From assembly GCF_016765695.1 (NCBI RefSeq), contig NZ_JAETGO010000037.1:141715-205714 (forward strand): 64,000 nt of DNA. Direction: 5' to 3'. Origin of the DNA: Sporosalibacterium faouarense. Lineage in GTDB: Bacteria > Bacillota > Clostridia > Tissierellales > VENL01. A program made the translations under genes and the position numbers. Under the pieces are notes generated by a model. It was not told the origin of the DNA. It made no database searches and was given only the letters and a program-made list of their open reading frames with translations. Shown piece after piece: positions 27,815 to 36,478 of this stretch (positions are counted from its first letter, which is position 1; the number at the start of each line of letters is the position of its first letter).

Positions 27815-28618
27815 CTAAATCTTTGACTTATTATCTGCAGCTGCATCAAAATTTCGCAAATTCAAAAGTTGTCTTTTCCCTCTGTTTCCCTTTGATATTG
27901 TCAATTTACCATTTTCGTCATACTTACGTATAATATAATCACCTGTAAGTAAGTTGTAATCTTCCTCATCTACATAGACATTTCCATCTATACCTGTAAA
28001 ACTCCCACCCAAGGTAGCTCCTATTAAAAACCAACCTTCATCTTGATAACGAAACCTATAATCCATAAACCATTTAGAACTTGAACCACCATAAAACTTT
28101 AATAAAATTGAACCTCTATCGATAATCATGTCTTGAAAAGGGTCTCCAAAAGCCCCTCCTTCATTCCTAAGAAGAATAGCTTTTTCTACCTTTATTGACA
28201 GTGTATAAGTATTATCCTTATTGCCAAAAGCTATTAATAAGTTTCTTGGATGTTCATACTCCAGTTGGTCACTTTTCTCAATTACAAATACTTTATCAGT
28301 TATATCATCTTTATTTAAATCACCTTCTGCCATAGCCAATTTACCATCACTTTTTTGTAAGACATGCCAGCCTGTAGGTATAAACGACGATATACTTTGA
28401 ATATCATTATCATTATCATTTTTATTTTTGCTTTCACTTTGTGACCCACTATTAATATCTACATTTGAATTTTCCTTTGGTTTATCTTCTGTTGTAACCT
28501 GAGTTCTAATGTAAGTTCGATTCTCAATTTCTGATTCACTAATTTCATTTTTGTTCATACATCCAACTGCCCCAAGTAAACTAAATAATACTACTATTAA
28601 CAATATAAATCTTTTCAT
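27815..28618 (-). CDS. Lipoprotein with FG-GAP/VCBS-like region
   Basis: The 267-residue product has a signal with lipobox GAVGC (Cys near 20) and a Ser/Asn/Asp-rich linker to about 75. A globular part follows with AEGDLNKDDITDKVFVIEK, a Ca-binding-like D-x-N-x-D loop seen in FG-GAP/VCBS repeats of surface proteins. KGNRGKRQLLNLRNFDAAAD ends it. It should be membrane-anchored outside the cell. Role unknown. Confidence 0.65.
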   Translation of the reverse strand: MKRFILLIVVLFSLLGAVGCMNKNEISESEIENRTYIRTQVTTEDKPKENSNVDINSGSQSESKNKNDNDNDIQSISSFIPTGWHVLQKSDGKLAMAEGDLNKDDITDKVFVIEKSDQLEYEHPRNLLIAFGNKDNTYTLSIKVEKAILLRNEGGAFGDPFQDMIIDRGSILLKFYGGSSSKWFMDYRFRYQDEGWFLIGATLGGSFTGIDGNVYVDEEDYNLLTGDYIIRKYDENGKLTISKGNRGKRQLLNLRNFDAAADNKSKI

Positions 28619-28649
28619 CTTATCAATCCTTCCAAATACATCTTAAAAC

Positions 28650-29090
28650 TTAACAGTACAAATTCCAACATACCCCATATTTGTCTATTAAACTTCCGAA
28701 TAACTTATATGAGTTCTTAGTTTGTAAAGATATATTTATTTTACCCTCTGCTGATAATTTTTCATATATTTCTTTAATTTGTTCTCTGGTTATACAAGAT
28801 ACTTCAAAAGTAATATTATCAACATTATTTTTATTGCCAATATATCCCTTATTAAATGCCAAAACAGGTGAATCTGCCATAATGATAGAAAAGTAACTTT
28901 CTTTGTCTTTTATCTTTAATTCTGATCTAAATACTAACCTTTTTTCATCTTCAGAAAGTTGCATATTACTCATTTCTTTACTGTCTTCAAAAGTTTCAAC
29001 GTTTACGTTTTCTATTTCAAATACTTCCTTGTAAAACTCAATTGCTTCCCTACAATTCCCGAAAAAAGTTATTCTTGATGAAATTTTCAT
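28650..29090 (-). CDS. VOC family protein, PhnB-like
   Basis: The 146-residue protein begins with the paired beta-alpha-beta pattern ITFFGNCREAIEFYKEVFEI and ends GSLIDKYGVCWNLYC, as in PhnB/YqcK-like VOC proteins (glyoxalase/bleomycin-resistance superfamily). The usual His and Glu metal ligands are not clear, so it may bind without catalysis. AGTGAAAATATAAA precedes the ATG. Confidence 0.75.
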   Translation of the reverse strand: MKISSRITFFGNCREAIEFYKEVFEIENVNVETFEDSKEMSNMQLSEDEKRLVFRSELKIKDKESYFSIIMADSPVLAFNKGYIGNKNNVDNITFEVSCITREQIKEIYEKLSAEGKINISLQTKNSYKLFGSLIDKYGVCWNLYC

Positions 29091-29170
29091 TTTATATTTT
29101 CACTCCTTACTACTTATTTTAATTTATTGGCAAAACACTTCAAAACTTGCTTTGGTACATCCTTATATAA

Positions 29171-29202
29171 AAACTAAGTTAAGTAAATACTTAACTTAGT
29201 TT
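29171..29202. terminator. 15 bp perfect hairpin, bidirectional terminator
   Basis: AAACTAAGTTAAGTA and TACTTAACTTAGTTT form a perfect 15 bp stem with a two-base loop, flanked by A/T tracts on both sides. It lies between the phosphotransferase remnant and the VOC gene and could stop transcripts from both directions. Confidence 0.6.
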
Positions 29203-29210
29203 TATGCTTA

Positions 29211-29475
29211 TTAGGAAAATAATAACGAATCTATTACTTGTTTGTTGTTAATAGGAAACCCTTTAACTGAAAGCTCTGGTAGTTGTGAAAAAGCTTTGTA
29301 CATTGAGCCACAGGCACTACCAAGACTGTTCATTTGAATTGTTGTGATTGTATGAGGATTCTCTACCTTTCCCAAGGGAAAATCCATAACCATATAAGCC
29401 GTCTCATTATCCAACAGACGAATAGCACGAACTCCATACTGCCAGATTGACGGACAGGGAATACCCTTTTTTTAA
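29211..29475 (-). pseudogene. Internal fragment of an aminoglycoside-phosphotransferase-like gene
   Basis: The fragment is closely similar to 46550-46815, inside the intact phosphotransferase gene. The shared protein text includes DNETAYMVMDFPLGKVENP, TIQMNSLGSACG, KAFSQLPELSVKGFPINN and VIDSL. It starts after the N-lobe and ends before the catalytic HxD, so it is non-functional. At its ends it runs into unrelated sequence. Confidence 0.8.
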
Positions 29476-29509
29476 GAATAAAATGTAAATAAGCTGCTTC
29501 AAATGTAGC

Positions 29510-30154
29510 TTATTCAACCTTCTCCACTTCACAATCAACAAGAGATGCATATTTTTTAAGCCACTCTAACATTTCAGAATCTGAAGAAACTTGATTCAAA
29601 GAATCACTTAGCACAAAATTGGCAGATGCTCCAACAATATTTTCATTTCCTGGATAGAAAGACACTATTGCGGAATACTTGCCTTCATAAAGATAAATAT
29701 ACAGAGTATTATTATCTAAACCTTCGCTTATGAAGCTATCCGATGATGTAATAGCAGAAGAAGCTGCTAAAACAAGTGATCCATTCAAAGCATTAACTCG
29801 AGAGGAAATCGTAGCAATAAATCGTTTTTCTACTTCTGTCTTTATCTCTTCAGGTATTCCAGTCATATCGCTGCCTACAAAATCATATATTTCTAGCCCT
29901 TTGGGAATCGTAATTTTGTATACTTCATTGGGCTTTGAATAATTTCCTTTTCCAATTTCTCTGATATTCTCTCCAACTTGAGTTAAAGCAAACATGAGAT
30001 CTATATACTTATCGTTTTCAGCCATTATGTCCATTCTGTGAACCAAATCAAGTCCTTTTGTATAAAGCAAAGCATCTACATTTTCATTATTTGCAGTACA
30101 ACCACCTAATAAGACAGTTAGCATTAAAGTTACAATAATAAAATATTTTTTCAT
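29510..30154 (-). CDS. Putative lipoprotein
   Basis: The start ATG 30154 (MKKYFIIVTLMLT) has TTGGAGGTAAATTTC upstream; the longer frame begins inside that site. Lipobox LLGGC gives Cys near 19. The 214-residue product has a mixed alpha/beta mature part (IREIGKGNYSKPNEV, YLYEGKYSAIVSFYPGNENI). No family is recognised. It follows the phosphotransferase remnant closely. Confidence 0.65.
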   Translation of the reverse strand: MKKYFIIVTLMLTVLLGGCTANNENVDALLYTKGLDLVHRMDIMAENDKYIDLMFALTQVGENIREIGKGNYSKPNEVYKITIPKGLEIYDFVGSDMTGIPEEIKTEVEKRFIATISSRVNALNGSLVLAASSAITSSDSFISEGLDNNTLYIYLYEGKYSAIVSFYPGNENIVGASANFVLSDSLNQVSSDSEMLEWLKKYASLVDCEVEKVE

Positions 30155-30257
30155 GAAATTTACCTCCAATTAAAATAATAATTGTCATTACATTTTTTTA
30201 TCATGGACTTTCAATATCTCTCTCCTTAATTCAGTAACAGATTTTCACTTATACATT

Positions 30258-30437
30258 TTACATTCCAATCCTTTCTAAATAACTCTCAAATTCAAATTTA
30301 AACCAACCTTTAATTTTAGCTTTTTCACTTATTGCTACTGTTAAGATATCATTTTGTAATTTTAATATGTTTACAATAGCCGCTCCAATTAGCTTGTCCA
30401 AACTTTCAGTTCTTCTTTTAAATGCTTTGTGGTCTAT
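30258..30437 (-). pseudogene. C-terminal remnant of an unknown gene
   Basis: A 60-codon frame opens after a stop at 30438 and contains FKRRTESLDKLIGAAIVNIL, then KIKGWFKFEFESYLERIGM. There is no start codon or ribosome site. A similar phrase (CCAACCTTTTATTTTA) occurs near 32757, so another copy may have existed there. Identity unknown. Confidence 0.35.
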
Positions 30438-30454
30438 CTACAGTCTTGTCATCT

Positions 30455-30655
30455 ATTGTGCAACCTCTTCTTGTTTGCGACAGCTTAAATCTCTACATAA
30501 AGTTGTTTATAATTACGAGATTATGAACTCCTAATACAGTGACTAACCCAGTTGGCGAGAAAATGTATTGCGCATGTCCCTAAATCCTGACCACAGTTCA
30601 CCTGTAGATACAGCATTTATCATACGCTACCCAAGTTAATGCCTTTTATAGTGTA
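30455..30655. repeat. Eroded attC-like repeat
   Basis: CTTCTTGTTTGCGACAGCTT at 30468 on is the left core of the repeat family. The later GTTGGCGAGAAAATGTATTG, GTCCCTAAATCC and CATTTATCATACGC keep the order of the right half. It ends 10 bp before the stop codon of the HExxH gene at 30665, the normal position for this repeat. Confidence 0.45.
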
Positions 30656-30664
30656 TTAAGATAT

Positions 30665-31675
30665 CTAAATAGAATCACTATAAATATTGTCTAGATATTC
30701 AATAGTTTTTCCATCAAGAATTTTTTCACCATTCTTTATTTCTATAGAATGGTGATATTTTAATAAAAATTTAAAAGGATTTCCCACACAACTTTTCAAC
30801 TCATCTAAACCAAATACATCTTCAATATTTCTCCCCATAGAGTATCCTAGCGGATGAATAATTTGGTTTCTCATTAGAAAATCATATAAATTAATAGATT
30901 CTTTTTGGAATTCTAATTTGTTTTTTAACATTTCCCCAAACTTTTTCATATAACTAACTGGGTTATTCAAAACATCTTCCATTAGTACTTTTTCCATAAA
31001 TCCCAAGAATTCATATATAAAACTTAATCCTTTAAAGCTACACATATCGGCTATTCCTTCATTTTCTAAAGCAAATAGAGATTTGACTACATCTTCATGT
31101 CCTTCTTTCGTCTGCTTATAGATACCTCTAATATGACTCTTCATATAATGATGTAGCTCATGAGCTAATAAATCATTAACCTGCTCTTCATTCAATTGAC
31201 TTAAAAAAGAGACATCTAGTAATACTTGTCCTTTTTCAACGCAAGCATTATTCATAAATATGTATAACTCCATATCAATTTCAATATCCGAATCCAAAAC
31301 AGGTAAATATTTTAATGCTTTTGAAATAAAATCTTTTTCATTAATTATTTCTTTTATTCTTTCTACATTGGCGTACAAGCTTTCAAAGTTATTTAACGCC
31401 CATAAAACAGAATCAATAATATTCTCTTTTATTGGATCTTTTTCTATATTACTTTCAATTAATTTCAAGTGTCTACAATATGCTTCATAAAACAAATTTA
31501 CCCAGTGTTCTCTCTTTGTAAGACCAACATTTTTACCAAATAACTTTATCATTTTCTCATATGAAAATGTATTAAATAATATTTCTATGTCTTGTTTTTT
31601 TAGTACTTTTTTAGTATTAAATACATCGTAAAAGCAATCAAATCCTTCAGTAGATAAAGTGATTTTTACTCCCAT
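30665..31675 (-). CDS. Large zincin-like protein with HELHH motif
   Basis: The 336-residue protein has LLAHELHHYMKSHIRG at about residues 167-182 (zinc and catalytic HExxH), with ALENEGIADMCSFKG about 30 residues later giving the third-ligand Glu (E-G-x-A-D). This is the gluzincin arrangement of DUF5700/DUF2268-type putative zinc proteases. No signal peptide is seen, so it is probably cytoplasmic. GGAGGAGATTC precedes the ATG. Confidence 0.7.
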   Translation of the reverse strand: MGVKITLSTEGFDCFYDVFNTKKVLKKQDIEILFNTFSYEKMIKLFGKNVGLTKREHWVNLFYEAYCRHLKLIESNIEKDPIKENIIDSVLWALNNFESLYANVERIKEIINEKDFISKALKYLPVLDSDIEIDMELYIFMNNACVEKGQVLLDVSFLSQLNEEQVNDLLAHELHHYMKSHIRGIYKQTKEGHEDVVKSLFALENEGIADMCSFKGLSFIYEFLGFMEKVLMEDVLNNPVSYMKKFGEMLKNKLEFQKESINLYDFLMRNQIIHPLGYSMGRNIEDVFGLDELKSCVGNPFKFLLKYHHSIEIKNGEKILDGKTIEYLDNIYSDSI

Positions 31676-31705
31676 AGAATCTCCTCCTTATATGAATACT
31701 CGTGA

Positions 31706-31850
31706 CATATAATATCTTAGTATTTACGCTACCTTCAAGCTGAAAGTCTAAGAAATGCCTCTTAGTAAAGATTTTCTTTCAGTAAGAATATTTAGTACAC
31801 AATCTCCAAAAGTTTGTCGCTAGTGCATATCTGTGAAAACATTGAAGACC
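31706..31850. repeat. Eroded attC-like repeat
   Basis: The block keeps CATATAATATCTTAGTATTT, ACGCTACCTTCAAGC, TTAGTACACAATCTCC and GTGCATATCTGTG in the order of the intact repeats, but with many changes. It lies between the NUDIX stop (31947) and the zincin start (31675), the expected place for this repeat. Confidence 0.45.
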
Positions 31851-31946
31851 ACTATCTGTTTTATGTGTGATGGCAACTGTAGCATTGTATTTAATTAATA
31901 AACCTGAAATATTTTATATAAGTAGTACTAGTTAATTATTGCATTT

Positions 31947-32405
31947 CTATCTTTTTAATAAATATTCTTCATGTACTTCGATTTCATTAGATGAATTTAT
32001 TTGATACCCTACACATGAAAAACTTGATTGATACTCTAATGCTTTCCTCAATCTTAACTGTTGTTTTGCTCTTACTATGTCTAGAGCTTCCTCCTTAGTA
32101 ACCCACTTTACTTCACTACTTTCATCACTGGTTCGCAACTCACCTGATATGTATTTGCATATAAAGTCAATTGTAACAATTGTTGGAACTTCTTTAACTC
32201 CATTGTATCCATTCTTCTTTTTTGTATTTGAATATATTCCTACAATATTTTTTATGTCAACATTAACGCCTGTTTCTTCTTTTATTTCTCTAATCAATCC
32301 TTGTATAACGGTTTCACCTGGTTCTACGATTCCACCTGGATACTCCCTCCCTTTACGAGGATTATTTATAAGTAAAATTTCCACTATATAATTGGTTTTC
32401 AACAT
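31947..32405 (-). CDS. NUDIX hydrolase fused to promoter module, likely leaderless
   Basis: The 152-residue protein has a full NUDIX box (GGIVEPGE to REIKEETGV, about 24-46), preceded by EILLINNPRKGREYP. The first strand usually found before it is shortened, and the first ~8 residues (MLKTNYIV) are encoded within repeat-module sequence. The ATG at 32405 lies only 6 bp after the -10 hexamer of module d, so transcription would start at or next to it. The gene seems to have been joined to the module by recombination. Confidence 0.8.
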   Translation of the reverse strand: MLKTNYIVEILLINNPRKGREYPGGIVEPGETVIQGLIREIKEETGVNVDIKNIVGIYSNTKKKNGYNGVKEVPTIVTIDFICKYISGELRTSDESSEVKWVTKEEALDIVRAKQQLRLRKALEYQSSFSCVGYQINSSNEIEVHEEYLLKR

Positions 32406-32500
32406 GAATTCATTATATCAAATATTTCATATTAATAACACTTCATACAATAAATACCATAATTAAAGCAAAAAAATAAATCCATAATTTCTATGGATCT
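32380..32500 (-). repeat. Terminator-promoter module, copy d
   Basis: On minus: hairpin ATCCATAGAAATTATGGAT (about 32480-32498), T-run (32470-32476), the conserved stretch, then TGATATAAT with its hexamer at 32412-32417. It overlaps the start of the NUDIX gene. Similarity to copy f extends ~140 bp further up to about 32640. Confidence 0.75.
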
Positions 32501-33060
32501 TGCACTTAGTACATGAAAAAATATTTGATATTGAAAGCATAAGTCAAAATATTCAAAACTATCTCAAAATATATAGATTGATTTATATCCTTTCTTCTGA
32601 ATCAATTGTTTATACCATAAGAAAAACTGGGTCAATAAAGAAATATCCAATATTTGATAGGGAATAAAAATGTTGAAGAAAGCACTGCTGTCTATTAAGT
32701 ATTATAAATATTGTTTGACAACACGATATAACTGAAATGATAAACTGTATTTTAACCAACCTTTTATTTTATCTATATCAGGAAGATTAACTATAGAATT
32801 TGGTTTGAGAGGATACTTAAATAAACAACTTACATCTTGCCGTCATTCAGGACTAGATATCTCTACACTAACAGGAACTTGAGATAATTGCCACAAATAC
32901 TGGAAAAGTAAACTCTCAATGTCTTTATCCCTAACTGGTAACTCTATTTATAACCCAGATTTAGATTCTGAATATTTGCTATACAATGAGCTTGTTACTT
33001 ATGATAATTATAAAATCTTGTTTAATTTATAGTGATAGCCTTATATCGTTATTTGTATTA
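32501..33060. other. Degenerate stretch, no intact gene
   Basis: 32501-32640 matches 54093-54230 (for example TGAATCAATTGTTTATA and CGAATTAATTGTTTATA). The plus strand at 32850-33033 has a broken reading frame ending YNELVTYDNYKILFNL with a TGA inside, which looks like the tail of an old plus-strand gene, identity unknown. No functional gene is supported. Confidence 0.35.
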
Positions 33061-33137
33061 TTCAAGAAAAATATATAGTTAGGAAGGACTTGAAATATTT
33101 AAACTTACTAGAGTAAAGTTTATATATTTTTCTTGAA
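33061..33137. repeat. 77 bp element with 17 bp perfect inverted ends
   Basis: TTCAAGAAAAATATATA at 33061-33077 and TATATATTTTTCTTGAA at 33121-33137 are exact reverse complements. The 43 bp centre carries the partial symmetry AAACTT...AAAGTTT. It could be a miniature transposable element, a long hairpin or a terminator for the ABC transporter operon, which ends at 33261. Confidence 0.5.
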
Positions 33138-33260
33138 TGTTTTTAATATTTTAGTTAGGTCCTCATATACTTTATCAGACAAGATTTAACTATATGTTCA
33201 GAATCTTAGAGAATTTATAATCTTTAAATACACATATTTTTTTGCTTTCTGATTTATATA

Positions 33261-33983
33261 TTATAAAATCTTATTTAAAAACTCCTTAGTCCTTTTCTCT
33301 TTAGGGTTCTTGAAGAACTCTTCAGGTGACCCTTGCTCTATCACATATCCATTGTCCATAAAAAGAACCCTGTTGCCAACTTCCTTTGCAAATCCCATTT
33401 CATGAGTAACTACTACCATAGTCATCCCTTCATTGGCTAATTCCTTCATAACCTGTAGCACTTCCCCTACCATTTCTGGATCTAAAGCTGAAGTAGGTTC
33501 ATCGAATAGCATAACCTTAGGACTCATCGCAAGTGCTCTAGCAATAGCTATTCTTTGTTTTTGTCCTCCAGATAATTGAGATGGATAGTTTTCTGCCTTA
33601 TCTTCAAGTCCTACTCTCTTTAGAAGATTTAATGCTAAAGCCTCCCCCTCTCTTTCGACTAAACCTTTCAGCTTCTTAGGAGCAAAGCATATATTTTCAA
33701 GAACTGTCATATGAGGAAATAAGTTAAATTGTTGAAACACCATTCCCATCTGTTGTCTAATAACATTTATATTATTATTCTTTGTTAATATAGATTGATT
33801 TTCAAGTAAAATGTCTCCAGAAGTTGGTTGTTCAATCAAATTTAAGCATCTTAGGAACGTACTCTTTCCCGAGCCACTTGGTCCTATCACAACGACAACT
33901 TCGCCTTTGTGAATTACTTCATTGATTCCATTTAAAACGTCTACTTTCCCAAATTTTTTATATAAATTTCTTATTTTAATCAC
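33261..33983 (-). CDS. Polar amino acid ABC transporter, ATP-binding protein
   Basis: The 240-residue ATPase has Walker [10 protein letters not shown] at 34-42, Q-loop [11 protein letters not shown], signature [15 protein letters not shown], Walker [16 protein letters not shown] and switch [10 protein letters not shown], all intact. It is of the HisP/GlnQ/ArtP type and powers import with the permease and binding protein upstream. Its start overlaps the permease stop by 8 bp, so translation is coupled. Expression is probably set by the T-box at 35754-35990. Confidence 0.92.
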   Translation of the reverse strand: MIKIRNLYKKFGKVDVLNGINEVIHKGEVVVVIGPSGSGKSTFLRCLNLIEQPTSGDILLENQSILTKNNNINVIRQQMGMVFQQFNLFPHMTVLENICFAPKKLKGLVEREGEALALNLLKRVGLEDKAENYPSQLSGGQKQRIAIARALAMSPKVMLFDEPTSALDPEMVGEVLQVMKELANEGMTMVVVTHEMGFAKEVGNRVLFMDNGYVIEQGSPEEFFKNPKEKRTKEFLNKIL

Positions 33984-34656
33984 CTTGACTCATTCTCCTT
34001 TCGGCAACTCCTAATAGCTTAGACAATGTAAATGTCATAATAAAGTAGATAATGGCAGCTATAATAAGAGGTTCAAAGGGCTGAAATAAATTTCCTCTAA
34101 CAGTATCTGCATTATACATGAGCTCTTGAATACCTATAATTGATACAATCGATGATTCCTTAATAACAACAATAAATTCATTTCCTAATGCAGGTAGTAT
34201 GTTTTTCAAAGCCTGAGGAATGATTATGTTCTTCATAGCCATAGCATGAGGCATCCCTAAAGATCTAGCTGCCTCCATTTGACCTTTATCAACTGCTTGT
34301 ATACCTGCTCTAATTATTTCAGCTACATAAGCCGCACTATTAATGGATAGAGTGATAATTCCAGCTATAAAATCTCCATAGGTATCTCCTATAACAGGTA
34401 TTGCAGTAAAGTCAACACCCATTCTAGGTAATCCATAATAAATTATATATAATTGCACCAACAATGGAGTCCCCCTTATAAACTCTACATATGATGCACT
34501 AATCCACTTAATTATTTTTTTCTTAGAAAGTCTCATAAGAGCCAAAAGAGTTCCAAGAATTACACCAATAATTACTGTAAAAAATGAAAGTAGTATTGTA
34601 TTTTTACTTCCTTCTAAAAAAAACAAATAATACTTACTTAAAAAACTAAAATCCAT
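33976..34656 (-). CDS. Polar amino acid ABC transporter, permease
   Basis: The 226-residue HisM/GlnP-type permease has about five helices and the EAA loop [20 protein letters not shown] (about 138-157), which contacts the ATPase. The start [20 protein letters not shown] is typical. GGAGGTAAATAAG precedes the ATG. It is the second gene of the three-gene operon. Confidence 0.92.
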   Translation of the reverse strand: MDFSFLSKYYLFFLEGSKNTILLSFFTVIIGVILGTLLALMRLSKKKIIKWISASYVEFIRGTPLLVQLYIIYYGLPRMGVDFTAIPVIGDTYGDFIAGIITLSINSAAYVAEIIRAGIQAVDKGQMEAARSLGMPHAMAMKNIIIPQALKNILPALGNEFIVVIKESSIVSIIGIQELMYNADTVRGNLFQPFEPLIIAAIIYFIMTFTLSKLLGVAERRMSQGD

Positions 34657-34768
34657 TCTTATTTACCTCCTATTCTACTTATCTTTTGTTTGGTAAAAGT
34701 GTTTAGAAACTAGGGAAAAGGTCCACCCTAGTTTCTAATGAATATAAGAGTTTTGTATATTTATACAT

Positions 34769-35596
34769 TTATTCAATCAATTCTGTAGCTTTAGTTACGA
34801 AATTTTCAATTAGTTTTTCTTTCATCAAACGGTCTAAAGTATTGTTTATTGCATTAACAAGTTCAGTACTTCCCTCCTTAAGGGCTACTGCAGACCCTCC
34901 TTCTTCCTCATCAAATTTGATTTCAGAAACCAAAAGATCACTATTCTTTGATACATATGCCTTTGCTACACCAATCTCTACAACAACTGCATCAATCTTA
35001 CCATATTTTAGCTCAAGCATGAGATCTGATACTTTTCCTAATGCCTTTATTTGACCTCCTGGAATTTGCTCAGTTGCTATTTCTTGCTGAATAGATCCTT
35101 TTTGAGCTCCTATTTTTTTACCTTCTAAATCTTGTAAAGATGTTATATTTTCTACATTATCTTTTTTTACCACTAAGGCTTGTACAGTTCTATGATATAT
35201 CTTTGAAAAGTCAACATTCTCTTCTCTATCTGGAGTAGGCGTCATTCCTGCAACAACAAAATCAACATTTCCTGAATCTAATGCAGCTAATAATCCCTCA
35301 AACTTCATATCCTTTATTACTAGCTCAACTTCAAGATCCTTAGCAATTTCCTTTGCAATTTCAATATCAAATCCAACTATCTCATCCTTACCATCTATTT
35401 CTTTATGGAACTCGTAAGGTGGATAATCAGCGCTTGTCCCTAGTACAATCTTACCTGAAGCTTTTATTGCTTCTAATTGACTTTCTTGCTTATTTACATC
35501 TACTTTTTCAGTTGTAGACCCACATGCTATTAATCCTAGAACCAATACTCCTATTAGTGATACTAAAAAAAACTTCTTAAATTTATTTTTTGACAT
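34769..35596 (-). CDS. Polar amino acid ABC transporter, substrate-binding lipoprotein
   Basis: The start ATG 35596 (MSKNKFKKFFLVS) lies behind AAAGGGGGATTT; the longer frame to 35641 lacks this. The lipobox is LGLIACGS (Cys near 26). The mature SBP_bac_3 domain begins IVLGTSADYPPYEF, and GFDIEIAKEIAKDL and VVAGMTPTPDREENVDFS are the family signatures. The ligand pocket is of the Arg/Lys/polar amino acid type, and the T-box specifier suggests arginine. First gene of the operon. Confidence 0.9.
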   Translation of the reverse strand: MSKNKFKKFFLVSLIGVLVLGLIACGSTTEKVDVNKQESQLEAIKASGKIVLGTSADYPPYEFHKEIDGKDEIVGFDIEIAKEIAKDLEVELVIKDMKFEGLLAALDSGNVDFVVAGMTPTPDREENVDFSKIYHRTVQALVVKKDNVENITSLQDLEGKKIGAQKGSIQQEIATEQIPGGQIKALGKVSDLMLELKYGKIDAVVVEIGVAKAYVSKNSDLLVSEIKFDEEEGGSAVALKEGSTELVNAINNTLDRLMKEKLIENFVTKATELIE

Positions 35597-35753
35597 TATT
35601 AAATCCCCCTTTGATAGTTTCTTTATCCGAGAAAATTGCATATTAAGATTCTGGTAAGAATGTATTTTACTTGTATATATGCAATCCCCTACTCAACTTA
35701 CATTGTATCTACATATGAACTTATCAACCGGTTGAAAACAGTTTTTTATGCAA

Positions 35754-35990
35754 TAAAAAAACTCATCTCTTATAATTAAGAGACGAGTAAAATCCCGCGG
35801 TACCACTCTTTTTGATATGACTATGGCATATCCTCCTCTTCCCCGTAACGGTGGGATCCGTATTTTCCTACTACTATTTCAAAAAATCTCCTCATGGGCT
35901 CTTTTCACTATAACTAGATTACTAGACTCACACCAACTCTAGCTCGCTTAAATCATCATTACACTTACTCTCCCAATCACTGGATTAATA
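35754..35990 (-). promoter_or_regulatory. T-box leader upstream of the amino acid transporter
   Basis: On minus the T-box AGAGTGGTACCGCGG lies at 35795-35809 and is followed by a terminator stem ACTCGTCTCTT...AAGAGATGAGT and a T-run (35754-35788). Upstream is a stem I with the GGTGTGAGTCTAG distal element (near 35930). In the specifier region GTGAAAAGAGCCC (about 35896-35908), alignment to the tyrS type places AGA (Arg) at 35900-35902; AAG (Lys) in a shifted register is the alternative. Uncharged tRNA should favour antitermination. Confidence 0.88.
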
Positions 35991-36023
35991 TTTAATATTT
36001 AAACAAAATTTTGTATAAGTATG

Positions 36024-36052
36024 ATTATACTTGGATATATTACATTTGTCAA
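36024..36052 (-). promoter_or_regulatory. Consensus promoter of the T-box operon
   Basis: On minus, TTGACA (36047-36052) and TATAAT (36024-36029) are separated by exactly 17 bp, a full sigma-A consensus. The transcript would begin near 36016 and run into the T-box leader. Confidence 0.85.
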
Positions 36053-36282
36053 CACTAAATTAATAAAAACAAAAAAACTAGCTATGATAACATAATCATT
36101 TATCATCAGCTAATTAAGTTATAAAAATAATATATTAATCCTTATAAACCTTATATTTTAAAGAGTAAGATGACCCAGAATCAATACCAGCAAAACCAAG
36201 TATAAAATGCTATGATTTGCAAATCACTACTCTATATCTAGATTTCATAATAACTGTATCTTTTAACAAATACTTTCTCGCA

Positions 36283-36478
36283 TATGTCAGATAACACCTT
36301 TTTGCTTACAAGACTTTGGAACTGTACCCTATCAGAATGCTGACTTGGTAAATTTTTGCTCCCAGTGAAATGCCTTTGAATTTGACTCCAATGGAATACA
36401 TTACCAATAAAAAACAGTGTCTACAACACTTAAAACTTAATCTTTGGTGCATCCTTGCATAAATATTTTTTATACGCT
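36283..36478. repeat. attC-like repeat, diverged and long
   Basis: The left end has AGATAACACCTTTTTGCTTAC and GACTTTGGAACTG; the middle TTGCTCCCAGTGAAATG; the right end GGTGCATCCTTGCATAAATA, then TTTTTTATACGC. At ~195 bp it is longer than most copies. Its right end overlaps the stop codon of the radical SAM gene (36470-36472), as a cassette attC would. Confidence 0.6.

Noticed and set aside
32077..32391. Plus-strand frame of 104 codons
   Set aside because: It lies fully inside the NUDIX gene on the other strand, which has a clear NUDIX box.
32850..33033. A PARP-like tail on the plus strand (YLLYNELVTYDNYKILFNL)
   Set aside because: The resemblance is limited to ~20 residues, the frame has a stop and no upstream domain is found, so a family name is not justified.
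35754..35990. An aminoacyl-tRNA synthetase gene under the T-box
   Set aside because: The downstream genes are clearly a binding protein, permease and ATPase of an amino acid transporter.
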